Shown here: in pieces, positions 44,761 to 58,200 of the stretch
Position numbering within the stretch: position 1 is the stretch's first letter
How the letters are laid out: every line of letters begins with the position of its first letter
From: Apodemus sylvaticus
Taxonomy: Eukaryota > Chordata > Mammalia > Rodentia > Muridae
Direction: 5' to 3'
NCBI RefSeq assembly: GCF_947179515.1
Contig: NC_067488.1
Coordinates: 28,882,539 to 28,946,538, forward strand
Length of the DNA: 64,000 bases
The notes under the pieces: model-generated
The model's input: only the letters and a program-made list of their open reading frames with translations
What the model was told of the DNA's origin: nothing
The model's database searches: none
Program-made: the position numbers and the translations under genes

Positions 44761-47485
44761 TGAATACAAGAAGCATAAGACCAATCTCCTACAAAGGGGC
44801 ACTTGAGTCCTGGCTACAGAGTCCATGGATTTGACTCTCAGCAAACTGAAGAATAGGAGACTGACAAGACATTCTGGTTTGCCATGGATCCAATTTTAAA
44901 ATGGGTGATCCAACTGAACCTCCTGGTTTTAGTGAAACCAGAACGTTTTTTAGGGAGATTTCATGGCAGGTGATGGATGTCAAAGTTTGGAGAGAGAGGG
45001 AGAGATATCCTAAGAGATAGTATGGACAAGTTAGGGTCACCCTATGCACAGCAAACAACATTCGGTGAAACACACAAATGGTCAAGGAGAAGAAAATAAA
45101 TGAGAACACAGCCTTAAGAACCAAGGGCAAATGACACCTTTGAATCTAGGCAGTTGGACAACCTAAAATCAGCTTTGGATTTCCTGTTATTCTGAGCATA
45201 AGATCCATGTTCTTTCCAACTGGTTCTCAGCTCTCTTCTCATCTGTCAACCTTCTCCCATCCCAGTGACATTAAGTGTTAGCCTTTATAGACCCTAACTT
45301 CTCTTCTTGGGGAACTCCTTCCATGCACGCAAGTGTCTTTGACCCTTTGGGATCTGACTTTAAAAACCTGTCTCTCCCATTTCCTTCCCACACCCCTGCC
45401 TGATTCTTACATTTGAGTTTAAGCTCCCCAGAGAATCTGTAGGTCTTATTTCTCAGCTTTGTCTAGAGAAACCACAGGCAGGCAAGGCAATGCCCCAGAA
45501 AGTCACATTACCTTTAGAGTCTACCTGGTCACTCTGTAGTCTATGAAAATACTTCCAAATGGGTGTAGATGACAACCTGTGTGCAGCTGTTGTAGATGCT
45601 GGTCATTTCATTTGTTAACCAGGAGTTATAGGCTTTTCTTAGCTCTATGAATACTTTGCTAGATCTGAGGAGAGATATTTAGAGTCAGGGAGCAGGGGCC
45701 TGTAGGGTCAGGTAGGAGAAGTAAGTAGCTCTGGCTACTCTCATTGTATTTGGGTAGGATTCCTCATGTTGTGCCAACCCAGATGACTCTAAACATCTCC
45801 ATGTTATTCCATTTTGGAAAAAAAAAACTTGTCCAAGTTGAGAATCATTGCTCTCCTCTGAAGGAGCCTTTACGTGACTTAGGTACAAGTTCCTACAGAG
45901 CAGAATCCTAGTGGCCACATGACACATTATTATGTCATATGGGCTCACTGAAGACCTGTGGATGACCCATGTCACTGCACACTCCTATGCATCGTCCCAG
46001 AGACCTGAGACCCATCTTTACCTCATTGAAGCAGAATGCAGAGACAAGCTAATCCCCACAACAGAGTACATGCTGCATTTTACTGAGGACGGCTGAGTGC
46101 GTGCTATGACATGCTCAGTATATACTATGATGAGTGTCCCTACTAGACAACACAGAGCAGTAAAGCAGACAGTGCTTTATTTTATGTTTAAGATTTGTGT
46201 TTTTCCCCCAAATCAGAGTCTAGGATGGAGCTTCTCAAATATATGCAAGTCAGAAACATTAAATAATATTTATCAAATCAACATTAAAAGGTAATAGGGA
46301 AGGTAATTTGGAAGATTTTGTGACCAAGAAACAAAGATGGGTGTGAATGGCCTGATCCTAAGAACCTTATTATTGTCTGTGAAGTATGCACATGGTTTCT
46401 AGTCATTTTCTTTAGTCTGAATCAAACTTTATTTGGACTTGTGAGACATTCAGAATCGTTACCTTATCTCAGATGCCTTCAATCATAGCCCTTCTTGTGA
46501 GAGATCACCAGATGATCCCTGGGCACATGAATCTTCAGACTGAGCAGCTTCAGATTACAGGTTTCAAACAATAGAAGTAGTGTCTAAGTCATTCTCTTCT
46601 TATCAACTCTCTGATGCAGGCAAGATATTTAACTCCACTGAGCCTGTTTCTAAGCCATAAATTTGAGCTTTTAGATAGATAATCTTTGAGTGATAGGAGA
46701 TTACAAAAAGAATATTGGACGATAATCACTGACCTTGCACCTTAAAGGATGTAGTTGCTAAAAAGAACAAGTCTTGAAATTTCTGTTCAGTCAGGAGAAA
46801 CTGGGGGCCATGCCTATCTATCAACCCCAAATAAGCCTACAATTCAACAATTGACTAAGTAACTTACTTTCCAACCAGACACAGAAAATTTCAAACCTGC
46901 CTAGGTTAGAAAAAATTTTGTTCCTTTAGAAAGCTATTACTAAGTGTGCAACCAGGGCACACAACTATATTATAAGGTTAATGGAAAAAAGAAGAAGCAA
47001 CAGGAATCCGTTTAGATCACTGCTAACAGAGCTTAACCCATGGTACAGGAGGAAGTAAATGCTCTGAATACAAGACAGGATTAAGTCAGTAGAAGATGAC
47101 CACCTAGTAATGGGAAGTATGAGGAGGTTCAGTAGAAAACCCCCTAAACTGTTCATCTCTCAAGCCATCATTAAAGTAGTTGGTTCTGTATATGAATCAT
47201 TTGACTGATGTAAAAAAATCAAAACAAATGTTTCCCAGCACAGGGGCTGTCACATATCACTGCTATCTTACCTGTTTGAAATAGGATCTCTAATTAAGTA
47301 AATGTGTGTCATATTTAATTATAGTCACTGCTGCCCTCCATGTGTGAGGCTGAGAATCTTCTAGGGATTGTTGGACTGTACCATTCCCCCTTCTCTTCCA
47401 TTTTCCCCCTTGTACATTTGCCATCAGTTCTAAATATACAAACATACATAAGGTCTCATGGCAAGGGCTTTGTTTGATATTTGTT

Positions 47486-47486
<1 letters not shown>
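44761..47486. other. Single-copy DNA
   Basis: Longest nearly repeat-free stretch. A possible MIR scrap at 46610-46740. Open frames of 96-113 codons (44789-45130 and 45685-45975, minus) show no family features. Confidence 0.45.

Positions 47487-47530
<44 letters not shown>
47487..47530. repeat. (TCTA)n microsatellite
   Basis: About 11 CTAT units. Confidence 0.98.
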
Positions 47531-47531
<1 letters not shown>

Positions 47532-47532
47532 C

Positions 47533-47640
47533 CCATATTTTTAGATAAGGAAGCTAAAGCTCTAAGAATGTAATACACATGGACAAGGTCTTCTGGTTTA
47601 AGCATCTGTGGTATAAACTTAGATCCTGATGGCTTCATAA
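47533..47640 (-). mobile_element. Probable MIR fragment
   Basis: CCATATTTTTAGATAAGGAA, GCTAAAGCTCTAAGAATGTA, then ACAAGGTCTTCTGGTT resemble the antisense MIR core. Confidence 0.5.
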
Positions 47641-47873
47641 GCTTTGCTTCTAACCACTTATACAGTAGAAACATTTTAGCAGAACTCAACTGTAGCATGT
47701 CACTGTACTTCCTAAAATTTGTTTCTACTACAGCAGCAGTAGCATCAAATGGAGACTTGTTAGCCAACCAAATTCCCAGACCTCAGCATAGATGAGTCAT
47801 AAACTTTGGCATTGGGATTCAGGATGCTGTAGAACCTCACATTTGCCAGTTCCCTTTAGAAAAGTATTCAAAA

Positions 47874-48050
47874 GGGGTGGGAGAGAAAACAGGGGGAGGG
47901 AAGGGGACTGATGGGACTTTTGGGGAGTGGGGGTCCAGAAAAGGGGATATCATTTGAAATGTAAGTAAATATATCAATAAATTAAAAAAATAAAAAAGAT
48001 ATAATAATAGTAATAATAAATAAATAACAAAAACAAAAATAAAAAAAATG
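47874..48050 (+). mobile_element. L1 LINE 3' end, strongly 5'-truncated
   Basis: Only the G-rich end of the 3' UTR (GGGAGGGAAGGGGACTGATG, GGGGATATCATTTGAAATGT) and a long A-rich tail with AAT and AAC variants. Confidence 0.92.
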
Positions 48051-48363
48051 GAATCTCTAACAGAGAAGACATGACTCCACAGACATGAATAAGGGAAGTG
48101 TAAGGGTGGCTAGAAAGTATGTTTATAGAATTAGGAAATTACAGGAAAACAACTCACCTTGATGGAATGGAGAAAGGTTGTTGGGTGAGGTGTTGCCTGG
48201 GCTAAGTTTTAAGGATTGAGAAGGCTCTGGTCCTGATGAAAAGGAGGGAGTACTCTAGGCAAGTGGTACCCTCAACCAATGGAGGGAAGGATGACATAAG
48301 GGTGAACTAGCAGTCAGTGCAGGGTATTGAGTAGGATGTGTGATGAAGGAAGCATGATGAGAT

Positions 48364-48426
48364 CACACTGTAGACATCAAAGTTCACACTGTCGACATGA
48401 GAGTTCACACTGCGGACATGGGCTGC
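48364..48426. repeat. Three tandem 21-nt units
   Basis: CACACTGTAGACATCAAAGT(T), CACACTGTCGACATGAGAGT(T) and CACACTGCGGACATGGGCTG(C) follow one another exactly every 21 bases. Confidence 0.9.
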
Positions 48427-49788
48427 TCTCTCTGTCACTCTACAGTTTGAGTTTCCACCTGCTGAGTTTGACTTCCTGAAGGTCTCTGGCTTTGAGATTT
48501 TATAGTCACTCATCTATTCATGACATTTATTATAGCCCTGTGATCCCACATAGAGGTATTACCATATATCACTAAGACATATTCTTCATGAGCTATTGGA
48601 CTTACAGTAATTCATTCGAGTTATTTATACCACCCACTCATGTCTCCTCCTTTCTTATGAAGTGCCTACACGGCTGACATCAGTTAGTAGATGTCAAGCT
48701 GTCTAGCGGATAAAATGTTTGACAAAGTCTCAGCAACTAGAGATGTCACACATACTATATGTTGTGGATTCTAGTACAGTTCTTTGATCCCCTAGATAAA
48801 CTATTGATGAATAATATGTAGAAGAAAATTATGTTTAGGTGAATCCATTGAATTGCTTTTGAAGGTCTATTTACTAAATCTTGGGAAAACTTATTTTTTT
48901 CTTATCTGTGATGGGTTTTATATAGATTTATGTGAATTCTCCTTAAATCTTAGCACAGAAGATTCAAACTAACATGTTTGATACAGCTCAATGGTCTTTC
49001 ATTTCTTTTGGGATAAATCCCCAAGGCATTCTCACAGCTTGCTAATCTTATTTGATCTGGTTTCTTCCTGTCCACTCAATTTTCATATCATCCTCACTTT
49101 CCACTCTTGTTTTTATTCAGTCCCTTCAATGTGCCCCACCTTTTTTTCACACTGAGTTCTTTTCCTTCCTATTGTCTGTCTGGAGAAACATCTTCTGCCT
49201 TGATTTTTATCCTTGCTTTATGTCAATGTCATCTACTGAATCCTCTTCCATTTCCTTCCTGATTGTTTAGCTGATGTTTTGGCCATTGGAACGTAAGCTC
49301 AGTGGCAGCTGAGACCATGTTGATAAGAACATCTCTAGTTCCTTCCTCTGATTTAGTTATCCATTACTCCTGTGCAGCACACACAGTATGAATTCAGTGC
49401 TTCATAGGGTGTCAGTTCCTTTAGTATCCACCGGCCTGTGATTGCTAACCAACCTTAATGCAGCTGCAACTGAGATAAACACAGGAATTCCTCTGTGCAG
49501 TGCTTAAACAGTACCAGGCCATGCCAGGAAAAGTGTCCTAACACAACCAACCTGCTCCCACATCTCCTTTCCCCCCTTTGTCTCTTGAAATAAGCCGGCA
49601 TTTTATTTCATTTTCTTAATTTAAAATGTATCTTTACCTTGAAGCCTGCCACTGTTTTCTATCATTAGGACTCAGAGTAAATGCACTGAGTTCATTGATT
49701 GTCGTTCTCCAACAGTTCTTTGTTAAAATGACCAGTATGACACTTGTCACAGTGTAGACCATTAACTAATTGTCTGTGTTTTATGCAG
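48427..49788. other. Single-copy DNA
   Basis: Nothing recognised. Confidence 0.5.
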
Positions 49789-49861
49789 TTGAAACTTCAG
49801 GTTGTATGGTACATGCGAGTACAGATTACATCTGGTCTCTCTTGTGTGCTTCCAGTATATG
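49789..49861 (+). other. Candidate 73-bp exon (unverified)
   Basis: Acceptor TGTGTTTTATGCAG with a branch-like ATTAACTAAT about 20-28 bases upstream; donor TATATG|GTAAGTGG, a near-perfect match to consensus. One frame is open across it and on both sides. The peptide (LKLQVVWYMRVQITSGLSCV..) matches nothing I know. Confidence 0.25.
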
Positions 49862-50514
49862 GTAAGTGGAAGGAAATCAAGAAATATATGTTAAACCATG
49901 CTGGATTCTTTTTGAAAATAAAATTCCAGGTAAAAGCCACCTAATTACAGGATCCTGTTAATACCTTGGCTATATTGCTTGCAGACCTATAATAAAGAAT
50001 GCCAGCCATCTACTCTGATTAATGTTGTTTTCCAACCATTCATCTCAGCTTTCTCTCTGCCCCATGTTGTGCTGCGTTCTTGTTCTCCATGTTAAGCAAA
50101 GTGCGAGCATGCTACACCTCACAATGAATCCTCCCAAGTAAGACATATCCCAGAACAATCCCCTTCTGTTAAGTTGAATGGCTTTGTCACGTTCAGCTAT
50201 TTATGTAAACACATCATTCACCTGTCCCTCCAAAGACTAATTGGTACTAATTAGCAGATGAATCAAACTGGATTTTCCACTAAATATGCTTTTATTCTTG
50301 TCATCACTTGCATCCTCTCATTTACCAGAGGAAAAAAGGAGAATTATAGCTATTAACCATGATTTTAAAGATAAGCAAGAATTAGTTCAACTTGGAAGGG
50401 GGAGTATGTTTAAGGAATTTTTAAATAACAATTTGTCTACCCTGATGCTATTGACAAAATTATAGACAGAAAGCAGAAAATAATGTCAACGATTGCTTTT
50501 GATGATTAGATAAT
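49862..50514. other. Single-copy DNA
   Basis: Nothing recognised. Confidence 0.5.
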
Positions 50515-50680
50515 TAAATAACCATTATATGCTAGATAGTGTATTAACTTTTCACCTATCTTCATGTTAATATGTGGCAGCTACTTTTTCCATTTTTCAT
50601 GATAGAAGAGTGATTTCTGTATGATTTACATTATTTGACCTAGGTAACATAATTTGAGATTCCCTTAGGCCTTAAATCCC
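50515..50680 (-). mobile_element. Probable MIR SINE
   Basis: ATTATATGCTAGATAGTGTA, TTAACTTTTCACCTATCTTC, GACCTAGGTAACATAATTTG: antisense MIR-like order. Confidence 0.5.
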
Positions 50681-50872
50681 CATTAGTTTGACTCTGGAGT
50701 CCAATACTCATTTCTGTCTCTGCATCATTCCAGGTTTCATTAGGCCTGAGGATGTATTGTTTTTATTTTAGTTGTTAATTAGCATGTACAAATGAATAAG
50801 ACTCAGTGTGATATTTTATTAATAACATACCAGAAAGCATACGCTGGACAAATCGGGGAAATTAACATTTCC

Positions 50873-50876
<4 letters not shown>

Positions 50877-50916
<40 letters not shown>
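50877..50916. repeat. (T)40 homopolymer
   Basis: 40 T in a row; not joined to a recognisable SINE. Confidence 0.98.
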
Positions 50917-50917
<1 letters not shown>

Positions 50918-51026
50918 GTTTGGAGCCTTAAAACTTCTCTTTACTTCTCTTTAGTAGATTTTCATGAATACACAATAACTTATTGTGAACTACACTGCGA
51001 TAAATTGTGCTTTGATGAGACTTTAA

Positions 51027-51160
51027 TTTTTGAGACAGAGTTTTGTGTAGCTTAGCCTCCAACTCCCTGTGTAGCCAAAGCTTGCCTTGAACTCCCGATC
51101 CCCTTGTCTTTACCCCACAGTGTTAAGACCACAGTCAAGCACTCCCCACCACACCTGTCT
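51027..51160 (-). mobile_element. Old B1/PB1-type SINE
   Basis: TTTTTGAGACAGAGTTTTGT, AACTCCCTGTGTAGCCAAAG, CTTGCCTTGAACTCCCGATC, CACTCCCCACCACACCTG: antisense B1, diverged. Confidence 0.8.
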
Positions 51161-51166
51161 TAATAA

Positions 51167-51641
51167 GATGCCAAGAAGTGCTTGCTGACAGGAGCCTGAT
51201 ATAGCTGTCTCCTGAGAGGCTCTGCCAGAACCTGACAGAAACAGAGGCAGATGCTCATAGCCAACCACAGAACTGAGGACGGGTCCCCAAATGGAGGAGC
51301 TAGAGAAAGAACTGAAAGAGCGGAAGGGGTTTGCAACGCCATAAGAACAACAATATCAACCAACCAGCACTCTCAGAGATTAAACCACCAACCAAAGAGT
51401 AAACATGGAACGACCCATGGCTCCAGCTGCACATGTAGCAGAGGATGGCTTTGTCAGGCATCAGTGGGAGGAGAGGCCCTTGGTCCTGTGAAGGCTCGAT
51501 GCCCTAGTGTAGGGGAATGCCAGGACAGGGAAGCAGCGAGTGCGTGGGTGGGTGGGGAGAGCCCCCTCATAGAAGCAGAGGGATGGGGGATGGGTTTTCC
51601 AGAGGGGAAACCAGGAAAGAGGATGACATTTGAAATGTAAA
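51167..51641 (+). mobile_element. L1 LINE 3' UTR, 5'-truncated, no A tail
   Basis: AAGTGCTTGCTGACAGGAGC, CTCCTGAGAGGCTCTGCCAG, GACCCATGGCTCCAGCTGCA, AAGGCTCGATGCCCTAGTGT, ending at ATGACATTTGAAATGTAAAT where a poly(A) tail would be expected but unrelated sequence follows. The open frames here (51251-51640 plus, 51454-51717 minus) are UTR by-products. Confidence 0.95.
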
Positions 51642-54589
51642 TGTCTCCAGCATGAACTCTGCTAAGCACAAGCCATTGGCAGAACCCTGTCAACCAAAGG
51701 CACATGTGATTGGTCATCCATGAGCTGCATAGAGTACAGACAAATGGCCTATGGGATTTTCAAATTAGCTTTGATGTCAACGAATTCCTTTTCATTCTTC
51801 ACATTTCAGTACTCTGCGACTAAGACCCACAGCTTGTGACTTTATGAATCACACAGTGGACAGACAATTTCCAGAGCTTTGCTTGAAACGTTCTTTCAGC
51901 TGGGTAAGCTGCATCATCCTCTCTCCTGCAGCACCAGCTCCCTATGATAATACCTATACCCTAGAAGACCTCTCAGCTCAACCATTTCTCCTTCCTCTAA
52001 TGCCATTGCCTGACTCCTGTATGCCAGGAGCCACCTTCTGTTTCCTTGGTAACCACTTTTTACCTCTTTCACCCCCAAGGGTAGTAATATGATGGAGTCC
52101 TACTAACCAACCACAAGCTAAAAGGAGACACACACACATCTCTATTTTTTAGTGCATGTCACAGATCTGGTACTTTGTACGTATACTAGATATTGCTGCT
52201 TAACCATCTGATGCCCATTTTTCCTGCTTATCTATTTCATCTTTTTCTCTATAGCTGTTTGTACAGGTGACATCAGGGAGATGCCCTGTCCTGTCATTCA
52301 CATCTGGGCTCGGCTAATGGAAACCCATGCAGAAGACAAAAGATATGTAGTTAGGCCTGAATGTTTATCTACTGACTTTTCTTCTCACCTCACTGTGAGT
52401 TGTCTCTTGTCTGTCTCAACGTAGGATGACAAATAGTTTCTTAGGATTCAGATTCCAGACTTTTCACATTTCTATTCTGACCTTGGAGTGGTAAGGGCTC
52501 CTGCTTTTAGCCCCAGAACATTGTATTATTTTTGCTTGTTTCTACTAATATTAACTATAGTTTCATTATACTCTACTGAAATTGCAAACTGTTTCCTTTT
52601 AGACACTGACAATAGGTAGGCAGGTAGGTAGAGAGGTAGAGAGGTGGGTGATTAATTCACAATTCACACATGTTTCATAGATACTATTAGTTTAATGATA
52701 AAAATTGAAGTTATAGGTAACTATTATGAAATAGTAATTATCCGTTGGTGTATCTTGGAATAGCCTTTATTGTGGTGTGTGGTCAAGTATGTATGTACAC
52801 ACCCATGTATTCTCTGACTAATGAGCATTCTCCCAGATACTACACCTATTGTGTTTCCTCTTATTTGAAACATTCCCTGATGGACAGAGGAGAGAGCCAA
52901 GGTTATCTGACACAGTTGTAGGAAGACAGAATTTCAGCAGAGGTATCTGCCACCAACATATCACAGCCAGCATCTGCAGTGCTTAATTTTAATTAAATAG
53001 TTGGATTTTAAGTTCTATAGGTTTGTCTCTCTCTGTGGAAGCTGGAGCTGCAAATTAGAGAGCAAACTCTTTCAACAGCCAGATGAAGACAGAACACAAG
53101 GTGATGGATAAAAAGCAGCAGAAAGGTGTGGCTTTCTCTTCCTTAACAGGTACCCTGGGCTCCAGAGATAGAGCTTGTGAGGCATCACCCCATCCTGGGT
53201 GGGTTTTTCCATGATTGAATGGAGCTACCATTGAGTCTCTCATGCTACTGAGAAGTAACTCTGTTAAACCCATTGATTCAACGTTCTAGATATGACAGAA
53301 ATCATTTCTGTGGCCTGTCAATGGTGTTCTGTAAGGAGGTTATAGGTATTTGTTCATACAGGCCCAGGGAAAATTCACACAGCAGATGGAGGGAGGTATC
53401 CAGTTGAGCAGAGGAAAAGGAATACTCCTTAGGTTCTTGAATTCTGTCTGCACTCAGATGTTGAAGGGTATGTTGAATTTTGTAGAGATGATTGTCAGGG
53501 AGATAAGGCATTAGCTGGTACCTATAAATCTGGGGGTGGGGGGCGGGATGATCAAAATAGGCAAGGTGAGAGCACACAAAATGAAGGAAGATCTTGAATT
53601 TAGGAAGACAAAGGTAGGTGGAAATTTAGATATAACATGAGAATCAGATTGCCTGGGTCAACAGCACATCATGAGAGGAATAAGTGTGTACCAACACTAC
53701 AGACTGTCTTCTGACTTTGTCTAACCTGTCTTACACAGTGTACACACACACACACACACACAGTGCTGAGAGGATCAGAGAAACAGAGATAAGAAGAAAA
53801 TGCTACCCTAAATCCCTAGGTGTTTATACTTGCCCCTATTTCTTGAAGTACCTGTTGAGGTATTTACTGTGGTTTCCAGAGACCACTCTTTCAGGAAGTT
53901 TTTTAAAATTCAAGTTTCAAATAAATTGTAATTAATTTGTATGCTCACCCAGTGTTTCCACCATGATCCTCTGTTTTACTTTCTGAATCTAACTCATCCT
54001 ATTTTTGCCTAAGGGAATGGCTTCCTGTGTTAGCTTCCTGCCTCCACTATTGAAGAGTCTTCATGAGGCCATATGAACAGGGTCAGAGCACTTCCTGTTA
54101 TTTCAATAGTGACTGTTTCTCCATCATTAATGTCACCCTGACACTTTTACCCACCTCAGAGTCATTGCTGTTCTCAACCTCTACTGTAATGGTGCTTCTG
54201 ATCGAACTATTTAAATAAACTCAATTTTAAGCTTGCTTTTTTACCAAAATCACTTTTAATACCTGCCATTATCCTATATAATTACAATGATTGCTTTGGC
54301 TCAGAATACCTCACAACATTAGCTTTCAGTCCAATAAACCCTGGCAATTGCATTTGGTGGAAGAAGGGGGGATATTAGCTAAAAATAACTAGTGTAAGTG
54401 GGTTAGAGAGCGTCAAGGAAGCTTAGATTCCCAAGGGAATAAAACTACAGACTCTTAGGAGATGCTGAGGTTGAGAGGGATTATATAAAATCTATAATTT
54501 TATAACCTGACATTTTATAAAGTCAAAATGTCTGGATTAAAGCATCCCTCTGACATTTACTAAGTGTTTTGAATACCAGCCTTGCCACA
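51642..54589. other. Single-copy DNA
   Basis: No gene recognised. Holds a short GTAG-rich patch (52613-52650) and a CA run (53741-53762). Confidence 0.45.
53741..53762. repeat. (CA)n, short
   Basis: About 10 CA units. Confidence 0.95.
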
Positions 54590-54955
54590 TGTCTTAGTTC
54601 TAGTCTCTATTGCTGTGATAAAATACACTAACACAAGTAGCTCAGGAGAGAAAGGCCAGAAGTTACAGTCTATGGGAGCAGGAAAACCAGAGCTTTCCCA
54701 GGTGGGGGAGGGGCGGTTGGTCCTACCATATTCGTAATCAGGAACAGAGTGATACAGGCACACCATCAGTATTCGGCTTTAGCCTTTTTGTTCGGTCAGG
54801 TCTCACTCCTGAAATGGTTCAGGCTATGTCATTCCCACCTCAATTAATCCCTTCTAGGTCAATCTAATTATTAACAGTTCCTGGCCAACACTTGCTTTGA
54901 AGGTGTTTCTCTATTGTGTCAAGTCAACAATTAAAATAGACCTACAGAACAGATA
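54590..54955 (-). mobile_element. Rodent LTR-like repeat (MaLR/RMER-type)
   Basis: TAGTCTCTATTGCTGTGATA start, AGGAGAGAAAGGCCAGAAGT, TCAATTAATCCCTTCTAGGT, and a TATTGTGTCAAGTCAACAAT end: same general order as the 21515 and 35645 copies. Confidence 0.6.
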
Positions 54956-55079
54956 ACTACAAAATAGCTATGCCATGCCATTTTGTGTGCAATGACCTTA
55001 TAGCTATATAGGGCCTATAGAAAATGCCAGGTGACAGGGCTTATTATAAGAACTTCTTTCATTATTACTGTTATTTCTC

Positions 55080-55260
55080 TCAGGCTGAGATTCTCTCTCA
55101 GCTACACATATATCATCTCATCCTTATGCCAACTCTTAAAGTTATAATTGTTCTCTCATTTTGTTGATGAGAAAGCTAGGACAACTAGGGATCAATAGAT
55201 TGTTCATATCATCTGTTTAAGAAGTATGTGATTTAACTTATGACCTGGTTTTCATGATTT
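55080..55260 (-). mobile_element. MIR SINE (ancient)
   Basis: TATATCATCTCATCCTTATG, TTTTGTTGATGAGAAAGCTA, AAGAAGTATGTGATTTAACT, ATGACCTGGTTTTCA: antisense MIR. Confidence 0.75.
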
Positions 55261-58200
55261 TTAGTATTACACTACCTTATTGTGGTCTATACAGTGTGTT
55301 TATAAAACTTGAAATAAAAATAACTGGACTAGAGGATCCACAATAATGTCAATTATAATTTTGCCCAAAGCACAACTGAAAGACAGCTAAGCAGCTAATG
55401 CACTCAGTGGATAGTGCTAATGCACTCAGTTTTAATTGACTACTTGGACCTTCACTTCTGTGGATGGAGTTCTAGGGGTGGAAGCAAAGCCTGAAAAAGG
55501 AGAACAAGTAACCTCAGCTGTACTGACAGCAACAGAATTCAAGGACATGTAAAGCAGCAGAAGCCCATGGTCTTCCCTTGCTTAAGAGACACAGTGAATT
55601 CTGTGACCCAAACTTCCCTTCATATTAAATTGCTGTTTCTCCTAAAGCTAGACTATGACATCTCCCAGCTGCACCTTCTCTGTGCAGTTTCCATTAGCTG
55701 AAGAGAACCACCATACTGCAGGGCGGTCTATTCCTGGGTGCATCCTGGGGGACCAATGACTGGACAACAGTGCACCATTCTCCTTGGGATAGTTAGTCTA
55801 TCCCATGAGCTTCAGAGCTCTTTGAAATTAGCATCTCTTTCAGCCATCTCTGCCAATTCTGCCTCTTTGCTTGCCCACATGTGTTCATCCTGACAGCACT
55901 GCGCAGTGAATTTCCTGCACACAAATCAATGACTCAGAGTCTATTTCCCAGGAAACCCGAATTGCATTATGGGCTGAAACATGCATCTTTGCTGTGGCAG
56001 CCTGTGCCAGTTCGTCTCTGTATTTTTGAGAGGGTTCTAATGATTTGTCAAATATTTACTGTAGAATCAGTAAATACAGCAGGATATAATAAATATCAGG
56101 AGCAGTTTCATAAGTGTCAGAAAGGAAATGTTTATTGATTTTCAAGGGAGCAATTTAGCTGTTGTTGGAGGATAAGTCAGGGATCTAAGCTGAGATGTGG
56201 GTGAAAATGGACACAGCCATTAGCATTATTTTCTCCCGGGTGTCTGGAATGCTCAGGACAGCAGGCCAACATTAATTACTGCCAGGTAAATAGTAACATG
56301 CCAGGCCTCAGCTCGATGGTTAAGACACTCTTCCTCTTCTTATCCCCCACTCCTATCTAAAATGTTTCCTGGAAAACTCCCTTTGAAGTGGTGTCACTGG
56401 GACCAAGTCTTGTCCTCCAGATACCATGACAGCAAGAAGATAATCCTATAGGATTACATTCTTATAGCTATAGGAGTATCCTGAGACATCGTTGCACATC
56501 TTAGGGGGCGGATCTTGAAAATCTCGGGAATTTAATGATTAGATGGCTTGCCATTATCAAGTTACTCTCCTATCCAGGTCTCCTAGTCCCAGTCTTAACA
56601 CCCCATCCAACATGAAGCTTGAATTTGAAGTGTTTGCCCATCTCAGACCATTCGGCAACTTTACTTTTCAAAGTTTCCCTCCTGTTCATTTTTCATGTCC
56701 TCCCCCTGTGTTCCAGTAGAGCACCTTGTAAGACTGACAAGCTGCTTTAGTAGCTATGGAGGAATTCAGTAAATGCTAATGAATCTGCTGTCCATCCATG
56801 TTCCCACAGCTACATTGTCTGTGACTCAAAATAGCTATTTCGTGCTGGATCAAAAGCAGATTGAGCCTCTTAACACCCTTCCTTGTTAGTGCACACAGCA
56901 TTTTGTATTTGAAAACACAAGTGTGAAGGAGATAAAAGGAAAGACAGCCCATCAACAATTCTCACCATCTTTCCTCTCCTACTTCTCCCAAAGGAAAGAG
57001 ACAACTGGGAGGTCAACTCTGGCCTTCTTTGTTTATATAAGAATCAGATGGAAAGGAAACCACCAAAAACCTGGTTACAGATGGCAGCGTTAAGGGGAGA
57101 GAAGAGGGTTGTTTTTGTTGCAAAGAGAGGAGGATTAGGGATGGGGGTGGGGCAAAGGAAGTATATGAGAACCAGAAAGTGATATGGGAAAACTGATTCT
57201 TTTCTCTTGTTTTGCTGGTTTCCATGTAGGAAGATATCCCCTTTGTAAGTATGTAAATATCAAAAAATTTACATATTTTAGGTGTATTACATTAACTATT
57301 TAACTACTTTAATAGGTTTTAGTTATTTTTAGTTACTGGACTATTTATTGACATGTGATTTTGTAGGAAACTACACAAAGGAGTTGTGTTGTGAATGGGT
57401 GCATTTGTTCACCAGGTCACAATATAAAATTAGAAGTGAATGGTGTGTGTGACTTTATCCATTTCTAAGAAATCTTTCCGTTGTCTTCACAAAGTACTAT
57501 TCTGATGAAGTCTTCAGAACCACTCTGAATTAATTCTTGAATGATTTAATTATTGGTAACTTCATGAGTGTGTGTCTGTGTGTGTATGTGTGTTTCTCTG
57601 AAGAAATTAAAGAGGGGTAAGAAGGAGCAGCAGAGGAGAGAAGACAGAATGGAAGAAATAGAAGAATTCATAGAAATTATTAGGGGTAGACCTGTTCAAG
57701 AAACTCTTTGGTAGAAACAACCACCCAATGTGTCTGAGAAGGCTGAAAGGATTTTTACACATTGAAACCATTTCTCAGTGTTCTACATAAACTGTTTAAA
57801 TAGAGGAAAGGAGTAATATACAGTCTCCCTTGCCATTCCTCAAATGCTCACTTATCACCATGGTTACTTCTATTTAAATTTATTAACATTATTGGACACT
57901 TAGCATTGTACTCAAAATGATGAGGGTTGATGTGTTTACACAGCATGGTGACTGTTTTGCCAGCTTGTCAAAGTGTCATCAGTTTTCTTTTCTGGCTTCT
58001 TCTTGTAAGATAGGAATGTCAAATGCTTTTTGAAAGCTTCCTGCACCACCCCAATGGGTCTCTTCAGAAATGTTCTTTTCTCATTAATCATTGGGTACCC
58101 TGCACTGTTTCTCACCTAAAGTCAGAGGCTTCTGATGTATTCGGTAAACTCTCTGTCTCAGGATTCTGGTTCTTTGGAGACAAGTGTCATGAAAATGCTT

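Noticed and set aside
48364..48426. Regular repeats considered as a CRISPR-like array
   Set aside because: Units are directly adjacent with no spacers, in a mammalian genome.
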